Shown: positions 1-8,356 of the stretch, in pieces
How positions within the stretch are numbered: the first letter of the stretch is position 1
Layout: each line of letters opens with the position of its first letter
Assembly (NCBI RefSeq): GCF_009758205.1
Contig: NZ_WRXN01000025.1
Span: 1 to 46,897 of the forward strand
Source of the DNA: Chitinophaga tropicalis
GTDB taxonomy: Bacteria; Bacteroidota; Bacteroidia; Chitinophagales; Chitinophagaceae
Length of the DNA stretch: 46,897 nucleotides
Direction of reading: 5' to 3'
Program-made: the position numbers and the translations under genes
Notes under the pieces: generated by a model
Seen by the model: only the letters and a program-made list of their open reading frames with translations
What the model was told of the DNA's origin: nothing
Database searches by the model: none

Positions 1-121
1 ACCTATCTCTATGTGAGTTAAGTACCCTTCCCAATGCTTTATTCTGATGGGCCGCCGTATACGGAACCGTACGTACGGTGGCTAGAGGGGACAGGTAGGG
101 AACTAATCCCTACCTTCCTAC
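1..121 (+). mobile_element. Group II intron, 3' end (domains V and VI) only
   Basis: Positions 51-82 fold as a group II domain V: a 9-bp lower stem (51-59 with 74-82), an upper stem TACG/CGTA closed by a four-base loop, and the two-base CG bulge on the 3' side. The catalytic triad position reads CGC, as in some bacterial classes, rather than AGC. Positions 93-100 and 108-115 form a domain VI hairpin, and an AC dinucleotide at 120-121 is the likely 3' splice site. The rest of the intron and any reverse transcriptase lie left of the window. It is inserted just beyond the stop of the convergent gene at 134, next to a 12-bp AT palindrome (127-138). The exact 3' boundary is inferred. Confidence 0.85.
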
Positions 122-133
122 TCAATAATAATA

Positions 134-1114
134 TTATTGCTTCTTCTTAGGCGCTGCCTGCTTTAGCTTCTCGGCATTAATATCTTCAGCAGTCCTGGGT
201 TTCGTCATATTCTTCTGCTTCTGGTCCAGGGGTGCAACGACGGGGAACTTCCCTAGCTGCAATGCATCATGAAAAACCTTTTCCACGTGTACCCATTTCC
301 CTGCCTTCCATTTAAACCCTTCATAATCAAGATCAGGTACAAAAGTAGAAGGCTTTTTAGGCTGGTTGGTCTCTGAAATGAGATGATCAAACACGATCAT
401 ATCCATATCAGGGTTGTAACTCAGGCTGATAGTCGCATCTTTCTTGTATTCCAGTATAAACCTGTTACGTGTAGGTTTACGGATGGTATCTTCCATAAAG
501 GAAAAATAAGGGCCGCCAAACACTGGTACGCTATCTTTAAATGTCAGCATATCCAGCAGCTTCTTCTGGCTGCGTATGTTATTGGCATCCCATCCAAAGA
601 GGGTATAATAATCTTTGTTGAAGTAGCGGCGGTGTAAGATCTTATAGTACAGGCATCCATACCAGCTTTTAGGGCCGGCAATGGTATCTGGGTTATTCAT
701 GTAATCGGAATTATCGAAGAGAGGGAACAACTTCAGTTTCCCATCATCCGTTCTCACCTGGATAGCGCCATAATGGCGGTAGAAGCTGGTTTCCTGTTCC
801 AGTCCCCAGGAAAAAATACGGAATGCGCTGTCCTGCGGGTATTGTATGGAGATTGTGCTCAATGAATCGAAAGGGAAGTAGAAGGAGCTGGGAGTTTTGA
901 GCGCCTTTACCAGCAAAGGTATGAACCTGTCGTTGGCAGTCTGCCTGGTAGATTCATCTTTACCTCTCAGTATCTGTTGTGAATAGTACTGCAGGGAATC
1001 CTGCTGAATACGCAGAAGAGAATCGTTTTCAGTGCTTAATCTCACCCTTTGTGCATGTATGCCGGTGCATATCAGCATGAAGCTGAGAAGAAAAAAGAGA
1101 CAGTTCCTGATCAT
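134..1114 (-). CDS. Secreted protein of unknown function
   Basis: Protein of 326 residues with a clear Sec signal peptide (a hydrophobic stretch ending ICTGIHAQ), so it is probably periplasmic or outer-membrane associated. The mature part has no motif I recognise. It is rich in aromatic residues and looks like a Bacteroidota-restricted hypothetical family. The C-terminus is lysine/glutamine rich (ends KKKQ). It is the last gene of the minus-strand heptose/glycosyltransferase cluster, 55 bp after gmhB, so it may be co-transcribed, but nothing in it points to a sugar role. Its stop lies 13 bp from the end of the group II intron. The gene appears intact. Confidence 0.85.
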   Translation of the reverse strand: MIRNCLFFLLSFMLICTGIHAQRVRLSTENDSLLRIQQDSLQYYSQQILRGKDESTRQTANDRFIPLLVKALKTPSSFYFPFDSLSTISIQYPQDSAFRIFSWGLEQETSFYRHYGAIQVRTDDGKLKLFPLFDNSDYMNNPDTIAGPKSWYGCLYYKILHRRYFNKDYYTLFGWDANNIRSQKKLLDMLTFKDSVPVFGGPYFSFMEDTIRKPTRNRFILEYKKDATISLSYNPDMDMIVFDHLISETNQPKKPSTFVPDLDYEGFKWKAGKWVHVEKVFHDALQLGKFPVVAPLDQKQKNMTKPRTAEDINAEKLKQAAPKKKQ

Positions 1115-1169
1115 ATGTAGGTTCTGGTTAATGTAGCTGCTACCTGCTATTACGTTATATTAGTCAAAT

Positions 1170-1712
1170 TTATTGTATGATCCGCGAAAATTCAAGCAAA
1201 CTATCACAACGATAATCCATCAGCGGATGGGGGAATGGAAGTTCCGGTAACGTAGAAGGAATAAATACAGTGGTCATTCCTTGTGATTTACCAAATTTCA
1301 TGTCACTCAGCGTATTTCCCACCATCACGGAACGTGAAAAATCGATCTGCGGAAAATCTGCCTGCGCCTGCAGCGCCATGCCTGGTTGTGGCTTACGGCA
1401 GGGGCTGTCATTATTCACATCCGGACAATAGTAGATCTTATCTATCCTTCCCCCTTGTTCCCTGATGATACTCAGCATATTATGGTGTATCTCTTCCAGT
1501 CCCTGTTCGGTCAGTAACCCTTTTCCTATACAACGCTGATTAGTGGTAAGTATGATCCTGCTGAAACGTTGTGCCAGGACGGGCAGGGCGGTTAATACAC
1601 CGTCTTCAAAACGGAACATGTCCCAACTCAGTACATAACCGTTCTTTATTTCATTGTTGATGACACCGTCACGGTCCAGGAATAAAGTCCAGGAAGAATC
1701 AATTTGCATCAT
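1170..1712 (-). CDS. gmhB: D-glycero-D-manno-heptose 1,7-bisphosphate 7-phosphatase (HAD family)
   Basis: HAD phosphatase of 180 residues that removes the 7-phosphate from heptose 1,7-bisphosphate in the cytoplasm. Motif I is FLDRDGVINNE with nucleophile and acid/base aspartates at about residues 13 and 15; motif II is the TTNQ stretch; motif III is CRKPQPG; the last motif is VGNTLSD, with Asn where GD is usual. The usual GmhB zinc loop (CPH followed by CxC) is incomplete: the sequence runs CPDVNNDSPCRKP, so zinc binding may be lost. The start is one of two adjacent ATG codons, 14 bp after hddC. Being next to hddA, gmhA and hddC makes the assignment firm, though histidinol-phosphatase relatives share the fold. 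Confidence 0.88.
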   Translation of the reverse strand: MMQIDSSWTLFLDRDGVINNEIKNGYVLSWDMFRFEDGVLTALPVLAQRFSRIILTTNQRCIGKGLLTEQGLEEIHHNMLSIIREQGGRIDKIYYCPDVNNDSPCRKPQPGMALQAQADFPQIDFSRSVMVGNTLSDMKFGKSQGMTTVFIPSTLPELPFPHPLMDYRCDSLLEFSRIIQ

Positions 1713-1726
1713 GTGAAGATAGTATC

Positions 1727-2422
1727 TTATTTGAGGAAGTCGCTCTGCGCCTGTGCATAATCTTCCGGAATACCAATATCAATAAAATACTGGTCAGCTA
1801 TAAAGCCGTATACCTGTTTATTCTTCACTTGTTGCTCCAGCACCTCTTTCTCAAAAGAAAATTGTTGTGGCAGTTGTAACCCTTGCAGGTATTCTTTTGA
1901 CGTCAGGTAAATACCTCCGTTAATAAGTCCCTGTTCACAGAATTTCTTTTCAAGAAAAGCAGTGATACGTGCATTCTCATCCAGTTCCACACTACCATAG
2001 CGTTCAAACTGCTGCATAGGCTTAAGCGCCAGTGAAAGCGCGCTTTGTTTTTCTTTATGAAAACTGTGATAATCAGCTAATGGCACATGGAAAAAAGTAT
2101 CGCCATTCGCAACAAAAAATTCATTGCCCCTGATCTCAGATGAAGCCAGTATAATGCCGCCGCCAGTACCCAGTGGTTCAGATTCAATAACGTAGGAAAT
2201 TTCCAGTGGCAGCTGTGTTTGCTGGCACCAGTCTATTACCTGTTCAGATCTATAACCGAGAGAAAGCACCACATGTGTAATACCTTGTTCCGCCAGGTAT
2301 TGCAGCAGGTAATAGAGAAAAGGCCGATCGCCTATGGGCGCCATGCACTTGGGCTTATCTGCCACCACACTGCGTAGACGTGTCCCCAATCCGCCGGCTA
2401 AAACTATACATTCTGTGGTCAT
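1727..2422 (-). CDS. hddC: D-glycero-alpha-D-manno-heptose 1-phosphate guanylyltransferase
   Basis: Sugar-nucleotide transferase of 231 residues. The N-terminus carries the nucleotide-binding signature VLAGGLGTRLRSVVADKPK, followed by MAPIGDRPFLYYLL, and the metal-site aspartate is in ANGDTF. By family it joins heptose 1-phosphate and GTP to give GDP-D-glycero-alpha-D-manno-heptose. Its ATG overlaps the gmhA stop by 4 bp (ATGA), which indicates translational coupling. Length and context (GmhA, HddA, GmhB) favour HddC over the generic glucose-1-phosphate transferases it resembles. Use of GTP rather than another nucleotide is inferred from the pathway. Confidence 0.88.
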   Translation of the reverse strand: MTTECIVLAGGLGTRLRSVVADKPKCMAPIGDRPFLYYLLQYLAEQGITHVVLSLGYRSEQVIDWCQQTQLPLEISYVIESEPLGTGGGIILASSEIRGNEFFVANGDTFFHVPLADYHSFHKEKQSALSLALKPMQQFERYGSVELDENARITAFLEKKFCEQGLINGGIYLTSKEYLQGLQLPQQFSFEKEVLEQQVKNKQVYGFIADQYFIDIGIPEDYAQAQSDFLK

Positions 2423-2994
2423 TCGCCGAAGAGGTTTTTTTCTACTATTTCGCAGATGATATGCCCTATGGTAATATGAGATTCCTGTATACGCGGAGTA
2501 TCAGTAGAGGGTACGTTGATCAGGTAATCGCTGCCATCTTTCATTTTACCGCCTGCCTGGCCGGTCATGCTCACTACTATCATCCCTTTGTTCTTGGCTA
2601 CTTTAATGGCTTCCAGGATGTTGGCAGAGTTGCCGGAGGTAGAGATACCTACCAGCACATCTCCCGGTTGACCAATACCACGCAGCATCCGTGCATATAC
2701 CTGGTCATATCCGTAGTCATTACCTACAGCCGTAAGATAGGAAGTATTGCAATGCAGGGCCTCAGCATACAGCGGAGTCCTGTCTTTATAAAAGCGGCCG
2801 GAAAACTCCGCCGCCAGGTGCTGGGCATCAGCTGCGCTGCCGCCGTTGCCACAGAAGAGTATTTTATGTCCCTGTTGCAGGCTGCCTGTAATTACAGTCG
2901 CTACCTGCTGTATGGTCTGTATCAGTGTTTCATCTTTGCAGATAGCCTCTTTTACGGCAATGCTCTGCTGTATAACTTGTATAATATTGGTCAT
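2419..2994 (-). CDS. gmhA: Sedoheptulose 7-phosphate isomerase (SIS domain)
   Basis: SIS-domain protein of 191 residues that converts sedoheptulose 7-phosphate to D-glycero-D-manno-heptose 7-phosphate, the first step of heptose synthesis. Visible motifs are the phosphosugar loop FCGNGGSAADAQHLAAEFSGR, cut short here as CGNGGSAADAQHLA, the second loop GISTSGNSANI, and a C-terminal ESHITIGHIICEIVE helix carrying family catalytic residues. Length is normal for GmhA. The ATG start lies 18 bp after hddA, and the 3' end overlaps hddC by 4 bp. Confidence 0.92.
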   Translation of the reverse strand: MTNIIQVIQQSIAVKEAICKDETLIQTIQQVATVITGSLQQGHKILFCGNGGSAADAQHLAAEFSGRFYKDRTPLYAEALHCNTSYLTAVGNDYGYDQVYARMLRGIGQPGDVLVGISTSGNSANILEAIKVAKNKGMIVVSMTGQAGGKMKDGSDYLINVPSTDTPRIQESHITIGHIICEIVEKNLFGE

Positions 2995-3012
2995 GGTCCC
3001 TTTTTTAAAAGA

Positions 3013-4059
3013 TCAGATACACCAGGTGTTGATGCCATTGTGTGTAAAATGGTAGCGTTTCACCTGGCCGCCGAAAGCCTGTAAAGCATCTACCACACTG
3101 TAACGGCTATTACCTGGGCAATAGAAGATCATAAAGCCTCCGCCACCGGCGCCGGATATCTTACCACCGGAAGCGCCTGCACGTTTTGCCGCTTCGTAGA
3201 TATCATCCAGCTGGGAGTTGGAAATGCCTTTGGCCATGTTCTTCTTATGCTGAAAACCATAATCAAGAATATCGCCAATTTTATCAATGGTACCGCGCAG
3301 CAGAGCTTCCTTCATCATCACCGCCTGTTCTTTGAGATGGTGCATAGCTTCTATAGATGCCTCTTTCTTCTCATTCACGTTCTTCTGCTGTTCAGATATA
3401 ATGCTGCTTGACAGGCGGCTGGTAGAGGTGTAATAGAGCACCAGGTTATTCTCCAGCTCATCGAGGTATTTCTCTTTGATGCGCAGGGGATTGACGATGA
3501 CTTTATCATTGTTATAGAATTCCATGAAGTTCACGCCCCCGAAGGTTGCCGCGTACTGGTCCTGTTTACCGCCCGCCTGTTTCAGGTCTTCCCGTTCTAT
3601 CATATATGCCAGGTGCGCCATATCGTATTCTCCCAATGGCAGTTTCAGCCATTCTGCAAAGGCGCCCAGTACGGCCACTACCAGGGTAGAGGAGGTACCC
3701 AGGCCTGAACCGGCAGGTGCATCTACAAATGTGGTGAGCCTGAAGCCAGAGGGAATACCGTAGTCTTTCGCTACCCGGTTGATCACTCCTTTCAGCAGGT
3801 CCAGTTTCCCGTCTATAGGAAGAGGGAATACGGCATCGCAGGTAAGGAGCTCTTTCCTGTCGGCAGATTCAAAAATCACCTTGTTCTCCTTTATCGGTTC
3901 TATGGCTGCGCGGGCGTAGAGAGAAATAGTGGCATTCAGAATGGCGCCTCCATACATGTCAGAGTAGGGGCTTACATCGGTACCACCGCCGGCCAGGCCA
4001 ATACGTAAAGGTGCTTTGCTACGATAAATCACAGTATTATCTGGTTTTAAAAACGGCAA
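3013..4059 (-). CDS. hddA: D-glycero-alpha-D-manno-heptose 7-phosphate kinase (GHMP kinase)
   Basis: GHMP kinase of about 348 residues that phosphorylates heptose 7-phosphate at C1 with ATP. The N-terminal substrate motif is RSKAPLRIGLAGGGTD, the phosphate-binding glycine/serine loop is PAGSGLGTSSTLVVA, and the C-terminal GHMP motif is GASGGKISGAGGGGFM. The start is uncertain: no ATG is in frame near the conserved beginning, so either the TTG at 4059 or the GTG at 4032 is used, and the GTG gives a start closer to the usual family N-terminus. It sits 69 bp downstream of the GT4 gene and starts the four-gene GDP-heptose block. Confidence 0.9.
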   Translation of the reverse strand: MPFLKPDNTVIYRSKAPLRIGLAGGGTDVSPYSDMYGGAILNATISLYARAAIEPIKENKVIFESADRKELLTCDAVFPLPIDGKLDLLKGVINRVAKDYGIPSGFRLTTFVDAPAGSGLGTSSTLVVAVLGAFAEWLKLPLGEYDMAHLAYMIEREDLKQAGGKQDQYAATFGGVNFMEFYNNDKVIVNPLRIKEKYLDELENNLVLYYTSTSRLSSSIISEQQKNVNEKKEASIEAMHHLKEQAVMMKEALLRGTIDKIGDILDYGFQHKKNMAKGISNSQLDDIYEAAKRAGASGGKISGAGGGGFMIFYCPGNSRYSVVDALQAFGGQVKRYHFTHNGINTWCI

Positions 4060-4128
4060 GATAAAACAAATGCCATTGCATCCGTCTCTATGACGTTTAA
4101 AAAGAAGTTAAAATATATAATGAATATG

Positions 4129-5259
4129 TTATACAGTGGTGAGCCTGTGTATTTCTGCTGCCAGTCTGTGCCATGAATACTGCTGCTTTTCTATGCGCAG
4201 CGCAGCGATCATATCGGCTTCCCGGTTCTCTTTGTAGTACCTGGTTATGGCGGCGGCAATATCTGCCGGTATGGGCTCACACTGGAAGCCCACTACATTG
4301 TCAGGCACCATTTCCACCAGACCACCTACGCGGGTTACAACCATAGGTTTATCAAAGTGGTAGGCTATCTGGGAAATACCGCTTTGTGTGGCGCTTTTAT
4401 AAGGCTGTACAACCAGGTCGGCCGCGCAGAAGTAATTCTTAACGGCATCGTTGGGGATGAAATCTGTATGCATCAGTACTTTGTCGCCCAGGTTCAGTTT
4501 TTCAAGCAGCTGCTGATAAGGGGTGGCGTCTTCATAGAACTCGCCGGCCACTATCAGGCGGATGTCCTGGTCTTTTACCTCCTGTTCTGCCATTGCCTGC
4601 AGCAGGAGGTCCAGCCCTTTATACTGGCGGATGAAGCCGAAGAAGAGGATGTACCGCTTATCCTGTTCCAGTTTCAATGCCTCCCGGGCCTGTTGTTTGG
4701 ATACGGGCGTACCGTAGTTATCGTAGATGGGGTGTGGGATCAGGGAAGCCGGCTTCTGTGGCTCAAACTGCCGGAGGTCGTCCAGTACGGACTGGCTCAT
4801 GGCAATGAAGGCATCTACGGGTTTAAGGAAATATTTTGTGAAGGCCACATCTCCCGGCCTTTTTTCATGTGGTACGACGTTATCGAGTATGGAAACTGCT
4901 TTGGTATGTTTGCGCTTTCCCAGCCGCAATAGTGAGCCCAGGCATGGCCCCATTAGCGGGAGCCAGTATTTGGTGACTATCATGTCCGGGTTCCATTTGC
5001 GTATCATACGGCCAACACGCAGCCAGTTGAGGGGATTGATGGAATTGATCCGCCTGTGGATACGGAGGTTGGCAGGAGCGGGTTCTGTAGCATACTGGCT
5101 TTTGCCGGGAAAGAGGAATTTGGGATACTGTACCGTAAAGGTCCATATCTCTACTTCTGCATCCTTCTGCAGTTCTTCCGCCAGTCGTTCGTTATAAGCT
5201 GCCAGACCGCCTCTGTAAGGCCATGCCGGTCCGAGGAGGAGTATTCTTTTTTTCCCCAT
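4129..5259 (-). CDS. Glycosyltransferase, GT4 family (GT-B fold)
   Basis: Protein of 376 residues without signal peptide or membrane helices, so cytoplasmic. The N-terminal acceptor domain starts ILLLGPAWPYRGGLAAYNERLA, quoted here as LLLGPAWPYRGGLAAYN. The C-terminal donor domain (from about residue 195) has YILFFGFIRQYKGLDLL and the acidic sugar-nucleotide motif region QSGISQIAYHFDKPMVVT. This is a retaining GT4-type transferase; donor and acceptor cannot be read from sequence. It starts 6 bp after the GT2 gene and lies upstream of hddA, so GDP-heptose is a plausible donor, but that is inference from position only. Confidence 0.88.
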   Translation of the reverse strand: MGKKRILLLGPAWPYRGGLAAYNERLAEELQKDAEVEIWTFTVQYPKFLFPGKSQYATEPAPANLRIHRRINSINPLNWLRVGRMIRKWNPDMIVTKYWLPLMGPCLGSLLRLGKRKHTKAVSILDNVVPHEKRPGDVAFTKYFLKPVDAFIAMSQSVLDDLRQFEPQKPASLIPHPIYDNYGTPVSKQQAREALKLEQDKRYILFFGFIRQYKGLDLLLQAMAEQEVKDQDIRLIVAGEFYEDATPYQQLLEKLNLGDKVLMHTDFIPNDAVKNYFCAADLVVQPYKSATQSGISQIAYHFDKPMVVTRVGGLVEMVPDNVVGFQCEPIPADIAAAITRYYKENREADMIAALRIEKQQYSWHRLAAEIHRLTTV

Positions 5260-5265
5260 CTGTAA

Positions 5266-6213
5266 TTATTTGGTACGGTCAATTGTTGTTTCCACCAGGT
5301 ATTCGTTCCTTTCCGGCGCATTGCGTGTTACCAGTTCCCCGATAAAACCGGTGAGGAACAGCTGTGATCCGATGATCATGGCCAGCAATGCCAGGTAGAA
5401 GATGGGGCGTTCTGTCATTTTATAGCCCGCAAAGCCTATCTTCATAACGGCCAGGTAGAGAGCAATGGCGAAACCCAGGATAAAGGAGAGTGTGCCCAGT
5501 GCGCCGAAGAGGTGCATAGGACGTTTCCCGAATTTGCTGATGAACATAATGGACGCCAGGTCCAGGAAACCGTTGATAAAGCGTTCCAGGCCAAATTTGG
5601 AAGTACCGTATTTGCGGGCGCGGTGTTCCACTACTTTTTCACCTATCTTCCTGAAGCCGTTCCATTTGGCAATGACAGGAATGTACCTGTGCATTTCGCC
5701 GTAAACCTCTATGCTTTTGATCACTTTCTTACGATAGGATTTCAGGCCACAGTTCATATCATGCAGCCTTACGCCGCTCATGCGGGTAGTGGTCCAGTTA
5801 TAGAGTTTGGAAGGCAGGTTCTTGGTGAGGGCGCTGTCATAGCGTTTTTTCTTCCAGCCGCTTACCAGGTCAAAGCCGTCTTCTTTGATAAGGCGGTAAA
5901 GTTCCGGTATTTCGTCCGGGCTGTCCTGCAGATCGGCATCCATGGTAATGATCACATTCCCCTGGGCTGCTCTGAAGCCTTCATTGAGAGCGGCAGACTT
6001 GCCGTAGTTGCGCTGGAATTTGATGCCTTTTATATTCGGATTGGCGGTAGCCAGTTGTTGAATTACATCCCACGAAGTGTCTGTGCTGCCATCATCTATC
6101 ATCCATACCTCATAGGAAAAACGGTTTTCCTGCATGACACGGTCAATCCATGCTGCCAGTTCCGGCAGGGACTCTTCTTCGTTTTTCAAAGGAACGATAA
6201 CGGAAATATCCAT
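5266..6213 (-). CDS. Membrane glycosyltransferase, GT2 family (DPM1/GtrB-like)
   Basis: Protein of 315 residues. The cytoplasmic GT2 domain begins ISVIVPLKNEEESLPEL, with the DDG motif MIDDGSTD and the metal-binding DAD in ITMDADLQDSPDEIPEL. Two C-terminal transmembrane helices follow (about residues 233-257 and 268-292). This layout is typical of polyprenyl-phosphate mannose/glucose synthases (DPM1/GtrB group), which load a sugar onto undecaprenyl phosphate for export. It precedes the GT4 gene by 6 bp and follows DUF4199 by about 50 bp in the same direction, supporting one surface-glycan operon. Confidence 0.9.
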   Translation of the reverse strand: MDISVIVPLKNEEESLPELAAWIDRVMQENRFSYEVWMIDDGSTDTSWDVIQQLATANPNIKGIKFQRNYGKSAALNEGFRAAQGNVIITMDADLQDSPDEIPELYRLIKEDGFDLVSGWKKKRYDSALTKNLPSKLYNWTTTRMSGVRLHDMNCGLKSYRKKVIKSIEVYGEMHRYIPVIAKWNGFRKIGEKVVEHRARKYGTSKFGLERFINGFLDLASIMFISKFGKRPMHLFGALGTLSFILGFAIALYLAVMKIGFAGYKMTERPIFYLALLAMIIGSQLFLTGFIGELVTRNAPERNEYLVETTIDRTK

Positions 6214-6264
6214 GTTCTTATAGTAATATGTTAAGGATGTTTACCTATCTAATATAATACCAAT

Positions 6265-6807
6265 CTATGCTGTTCGTTGTTTGCGGATGGTGAGCGCCAG
6301 CAGGAGCGATACCACAAAATAGAGGATAAGTCCGCGCAGGTAGAGCAGGAAACTGCCTGCAAAGGTCAGGCGGAAGTCCTGCTGTGCCTGCAGGTCTGCC
6401 AGTCCCTTTTCATAATCCTGTTGTGTGGCGCCCATAGCACGGGAAACATTCTCCATTGCCTTATAGCTTTCAATAGCAGATTGTTTCATCTTCACTGTAA
6501 CAGAAGGATCAATATAATTGACAAGTATATAGGTAAACAGGGTACTCATGAGGGACCCTATCACAAATGTGGTAAAGACAGGCTGAAGGCCTTCCCTGAT
6601 GCCAAGTATGCCGGATTGTCTGCGTTTCTTTTCAAGACCTGCCATAAGAGCGCAGATGGAATAGATGATAAGCAGTATGCCGGAAAATTTCAGGCTGAAA
6701 AGTACCAGGGCATCTGTGAGATACAGGACTATGCCTGCTATTACAGCTACCACACCGGCAATCAGTCCCCATTTGATACCAGGGTTAGGATATGTTGCAT
6801 TACTCAT
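6265..6807 (-). CDS. DUF4199 family membrane protein
   Basis: Small integral membrane protein of about 180 residues with four predicted helices: residues about 12-30, 35-55, 75-100 and 150-175. It matches the Bacteroidota DUF4199 pattern: a short polar N-terminus ending in NPGIKWGLIAGV, an EGLQPVFTTFVIGS segment and a basic tail. The role is unknown. I chose the ATG at 6807 over an upstream TTG because it starts the family-like sequence MSNATYPNP. It follows the dihydroorotase-like gene with only a few base pairs between them, so the two are probably co-transcribed. Confidence 0.8.
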   Translation of the reverse strand: MSNATYPNPGIKWGLIAGVVAVIAGIVLYLTDALVLFSLKFSGILLIIYSICALMAGLEKKRRQSGILGIREGLQPVFTTFVIGSLMSTLFTYILVNYIDPSVTVKMKQSAIESYKAMENVSRAMGATQQDYEKGLADLQAQQDFRLTFAGSFLLYLRGLILYFVVSLLLALTIRKQRTA

Positions 6808-6822
6808 ACACAAAATGACATT

Positions 6823-8082
6823 TTAAAGTTGGGCATACTGGCCGTTGATAACTCCTTTCACACTGCCTTTCAGTTCCGCGCCAATATACGCTGAATTTTT
6901 GGACCTTCCTGCCAGGTCGGAGGTGTTGAACACCCATTCCTCTTCCGGATCAAAGATGGTGAGATTGGCGATGGCGCCTTCTTCCAGCTTGTGTTCCTGT
7001 AAGTTGAAGATCTTACGGGATTGTACGGAAAGCATGTCTATCAGCTTATCCAGCGGTACTTGCGGCAGGTGTTTGCGCAGTACGCCGAAAGCGCTTTCCA
7101 GTCCAACCATACCATTCTTCGCATATTCAAATTCCACTTGTTTGGCGTCCCAGTCCTGCGGCAGGTGATGTGTGGCAAAGCAGTCTATCACACCATATTT
7201 CACGGCTTCCTGCAGTGCTTTCACGTCTTCTGCAGTGCGCAGGGGAGGGTTTACTTTAAAATGAGTATCGTAAGAAACGAGGTGCCCGTCTGTCAGTGAG
7301 AGGTGGTAAGGCGTTACAGAGCAGGTAACCCTGATGCCTTTGCCTTTGGCTTCTGCTATCAGGTCTACAGATCTGCGTGTACTGATGCCCGTGAAGTGCA
7401 GTTTTGAATCTGAGTACTGTGCCAGTTCCAGGTCCCGCTGTATGATCAGCTCTTCCGCTATGGCTGGTTTGCCGGGCATGCCCAGCTGTGTGCTGTAGAT
7501 GCCTTCGTGCATCAGGCCATGTGCGGAGATGCTCAGATCGTCAGGCAGTTGTATAACTGTGCCGTTCACTGCTTTTACATATTGCAGGGCTTTCAGCATG
7601 ATACCGGGGGACTGTATAGGTTTCAGTCCGTCGGAAAACGCTACTGCCCCTGCCTGCTCCATTTCATACATCTCGGCCAGGGAAGTACCTTCCAGGTTTT
7701 TGGTCACCGCGCCTATGGGCAGTACCTGTACGGCGCTGTTGCGCGTTCTGCTGAGCACATATTCTACCTGTGGTTTGGTGTGCAGGGCCGGCTGGGTGTT
7801 GGGAACTATCAGTACAGTAGTGTATCCCCCTTTGGCAGCGGCTTTAATACCACTCTGGAGATCTTCCTTGTATTCCTGTCCGGGATCACAGAAGTGTGCA
7901 AATACATCCGTCCATCCGGTAGAGACATGCAGGTTAGTGCCGGTTACTACCTGCGCCTGGGGAGCCGAAATGTTTCCCCCGATCTGCCGGATAGTGCCGT
8001 TTTCAATTAAAATGTCTTGTTTTTGTCCGTGAAAAGAGGACGAAGGTGCAATTACCTGTACGTTTTTGAGTAGTATATGCAT
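6823..8082 (-). CDS. Dihydroorotase-like protein lacking most metal ligands (probable pseudoenzyme)
   Basis: Amidohydrolase-fold protein of 419 residues that aligns end to end with class I dihydroorotase (third step of pyrimidine synthesis), but most of the metal site is changed. The DxHxH motif reads TDVFAHF (first His is Phe61, second is His63). The HCED motif reads LPDD (His to Leu179). The HVS motif reads TGIS (His to Gly232). ATDHAPH reads ATHHLPQ (Asp to His305). The substrate segment KVNPPLR and the FSD loop are kept. It is therefore likely inactive, perhaps a structural partner of aspartate transcarbamoylase like the inactive PyrC' of Pseudomonas. ATG 8082 is chosen because upstream residues lack homology-like sequence. 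DUF4199 follows directly. Confidence 0.85.
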   Translation of the reverse strand: MHILLKNVQVIAPSSSFHGQKQDILIENGTIRQIGGNISAPQAQVVTGTNLHVSTGWTDVFAHFCDPGQEYKEDLQSGIKAAAKGGYTTVLIVPNTQPALHTKPQVEYVLSRTRNSAVQVLPIGAVTKNLEGTSLAEMYEMEQAGAVAFSDGLKPIQSPGIMLKALQYVKAVNGTVIQLPDDLSISAHGLMHEGIYSTQLGMPGKPAIAEELIIQRDLELAQYSDSKLHFTGISTRRSVDLIAEAKGKGIRVTCSVTPYHLSLTDGHLVSYDTHFKVNPPLRTAEDVKALQEAVKYGVIDCFATHHLPQDWDAKQVEFEYAKNGMVGLESAFGVLRKHLPQVPLDKLIDMLSVQSRKIFNLQEHKLEEGAIANLTIFDPEEEWVFNTSDLAGRSKNSAYIGAELKGSVKGVINGQYAQL

Positions 8083-8263
8083 GCTTAGCTTTACTGTGTC
8101 TGTCCAAAAAATACCGGCCACAAAAGTAATAGAAAATAAGCTTAAGGAGAGCAGCCTATAGCGGCATTTTGTAAATAAATGATAATCAATTATATATTGA
8201 TGTATTTTAACGTGGGTTTTAAGCTGTGTGCAGCATAAAAAATCCCTCCCTCAAAAAATTACT

Positions 8264-8271
8264 TATTTTCG
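8264..8271 (+). promoter_or_regulatory. Possible -7 element for the porin gene
   Basis: TATTTTCG differs by one base from the Bacteroidota -7 consensus TAnnTTTG. It would give a leader of about 80 nt before the porin ATG at 8357. No convincing -33 element is seen. Confidence 0.35.
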
Positions 8272-8356
8272 TGCCCCTGACTTCCCTCTCCGGGAAGCTG
8301 TATATGACTCTATTTGCATTGGCGATGTAAACATTCATCATCGATAAAAAACGTAA

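Noticed and set aside
8083..8121. Longer N-terminus for the dihydroorotase-like protein
   Set aside because: The extra 13 residues precede the normal family start, and the homologous sequence begins at the ATG at 8082.
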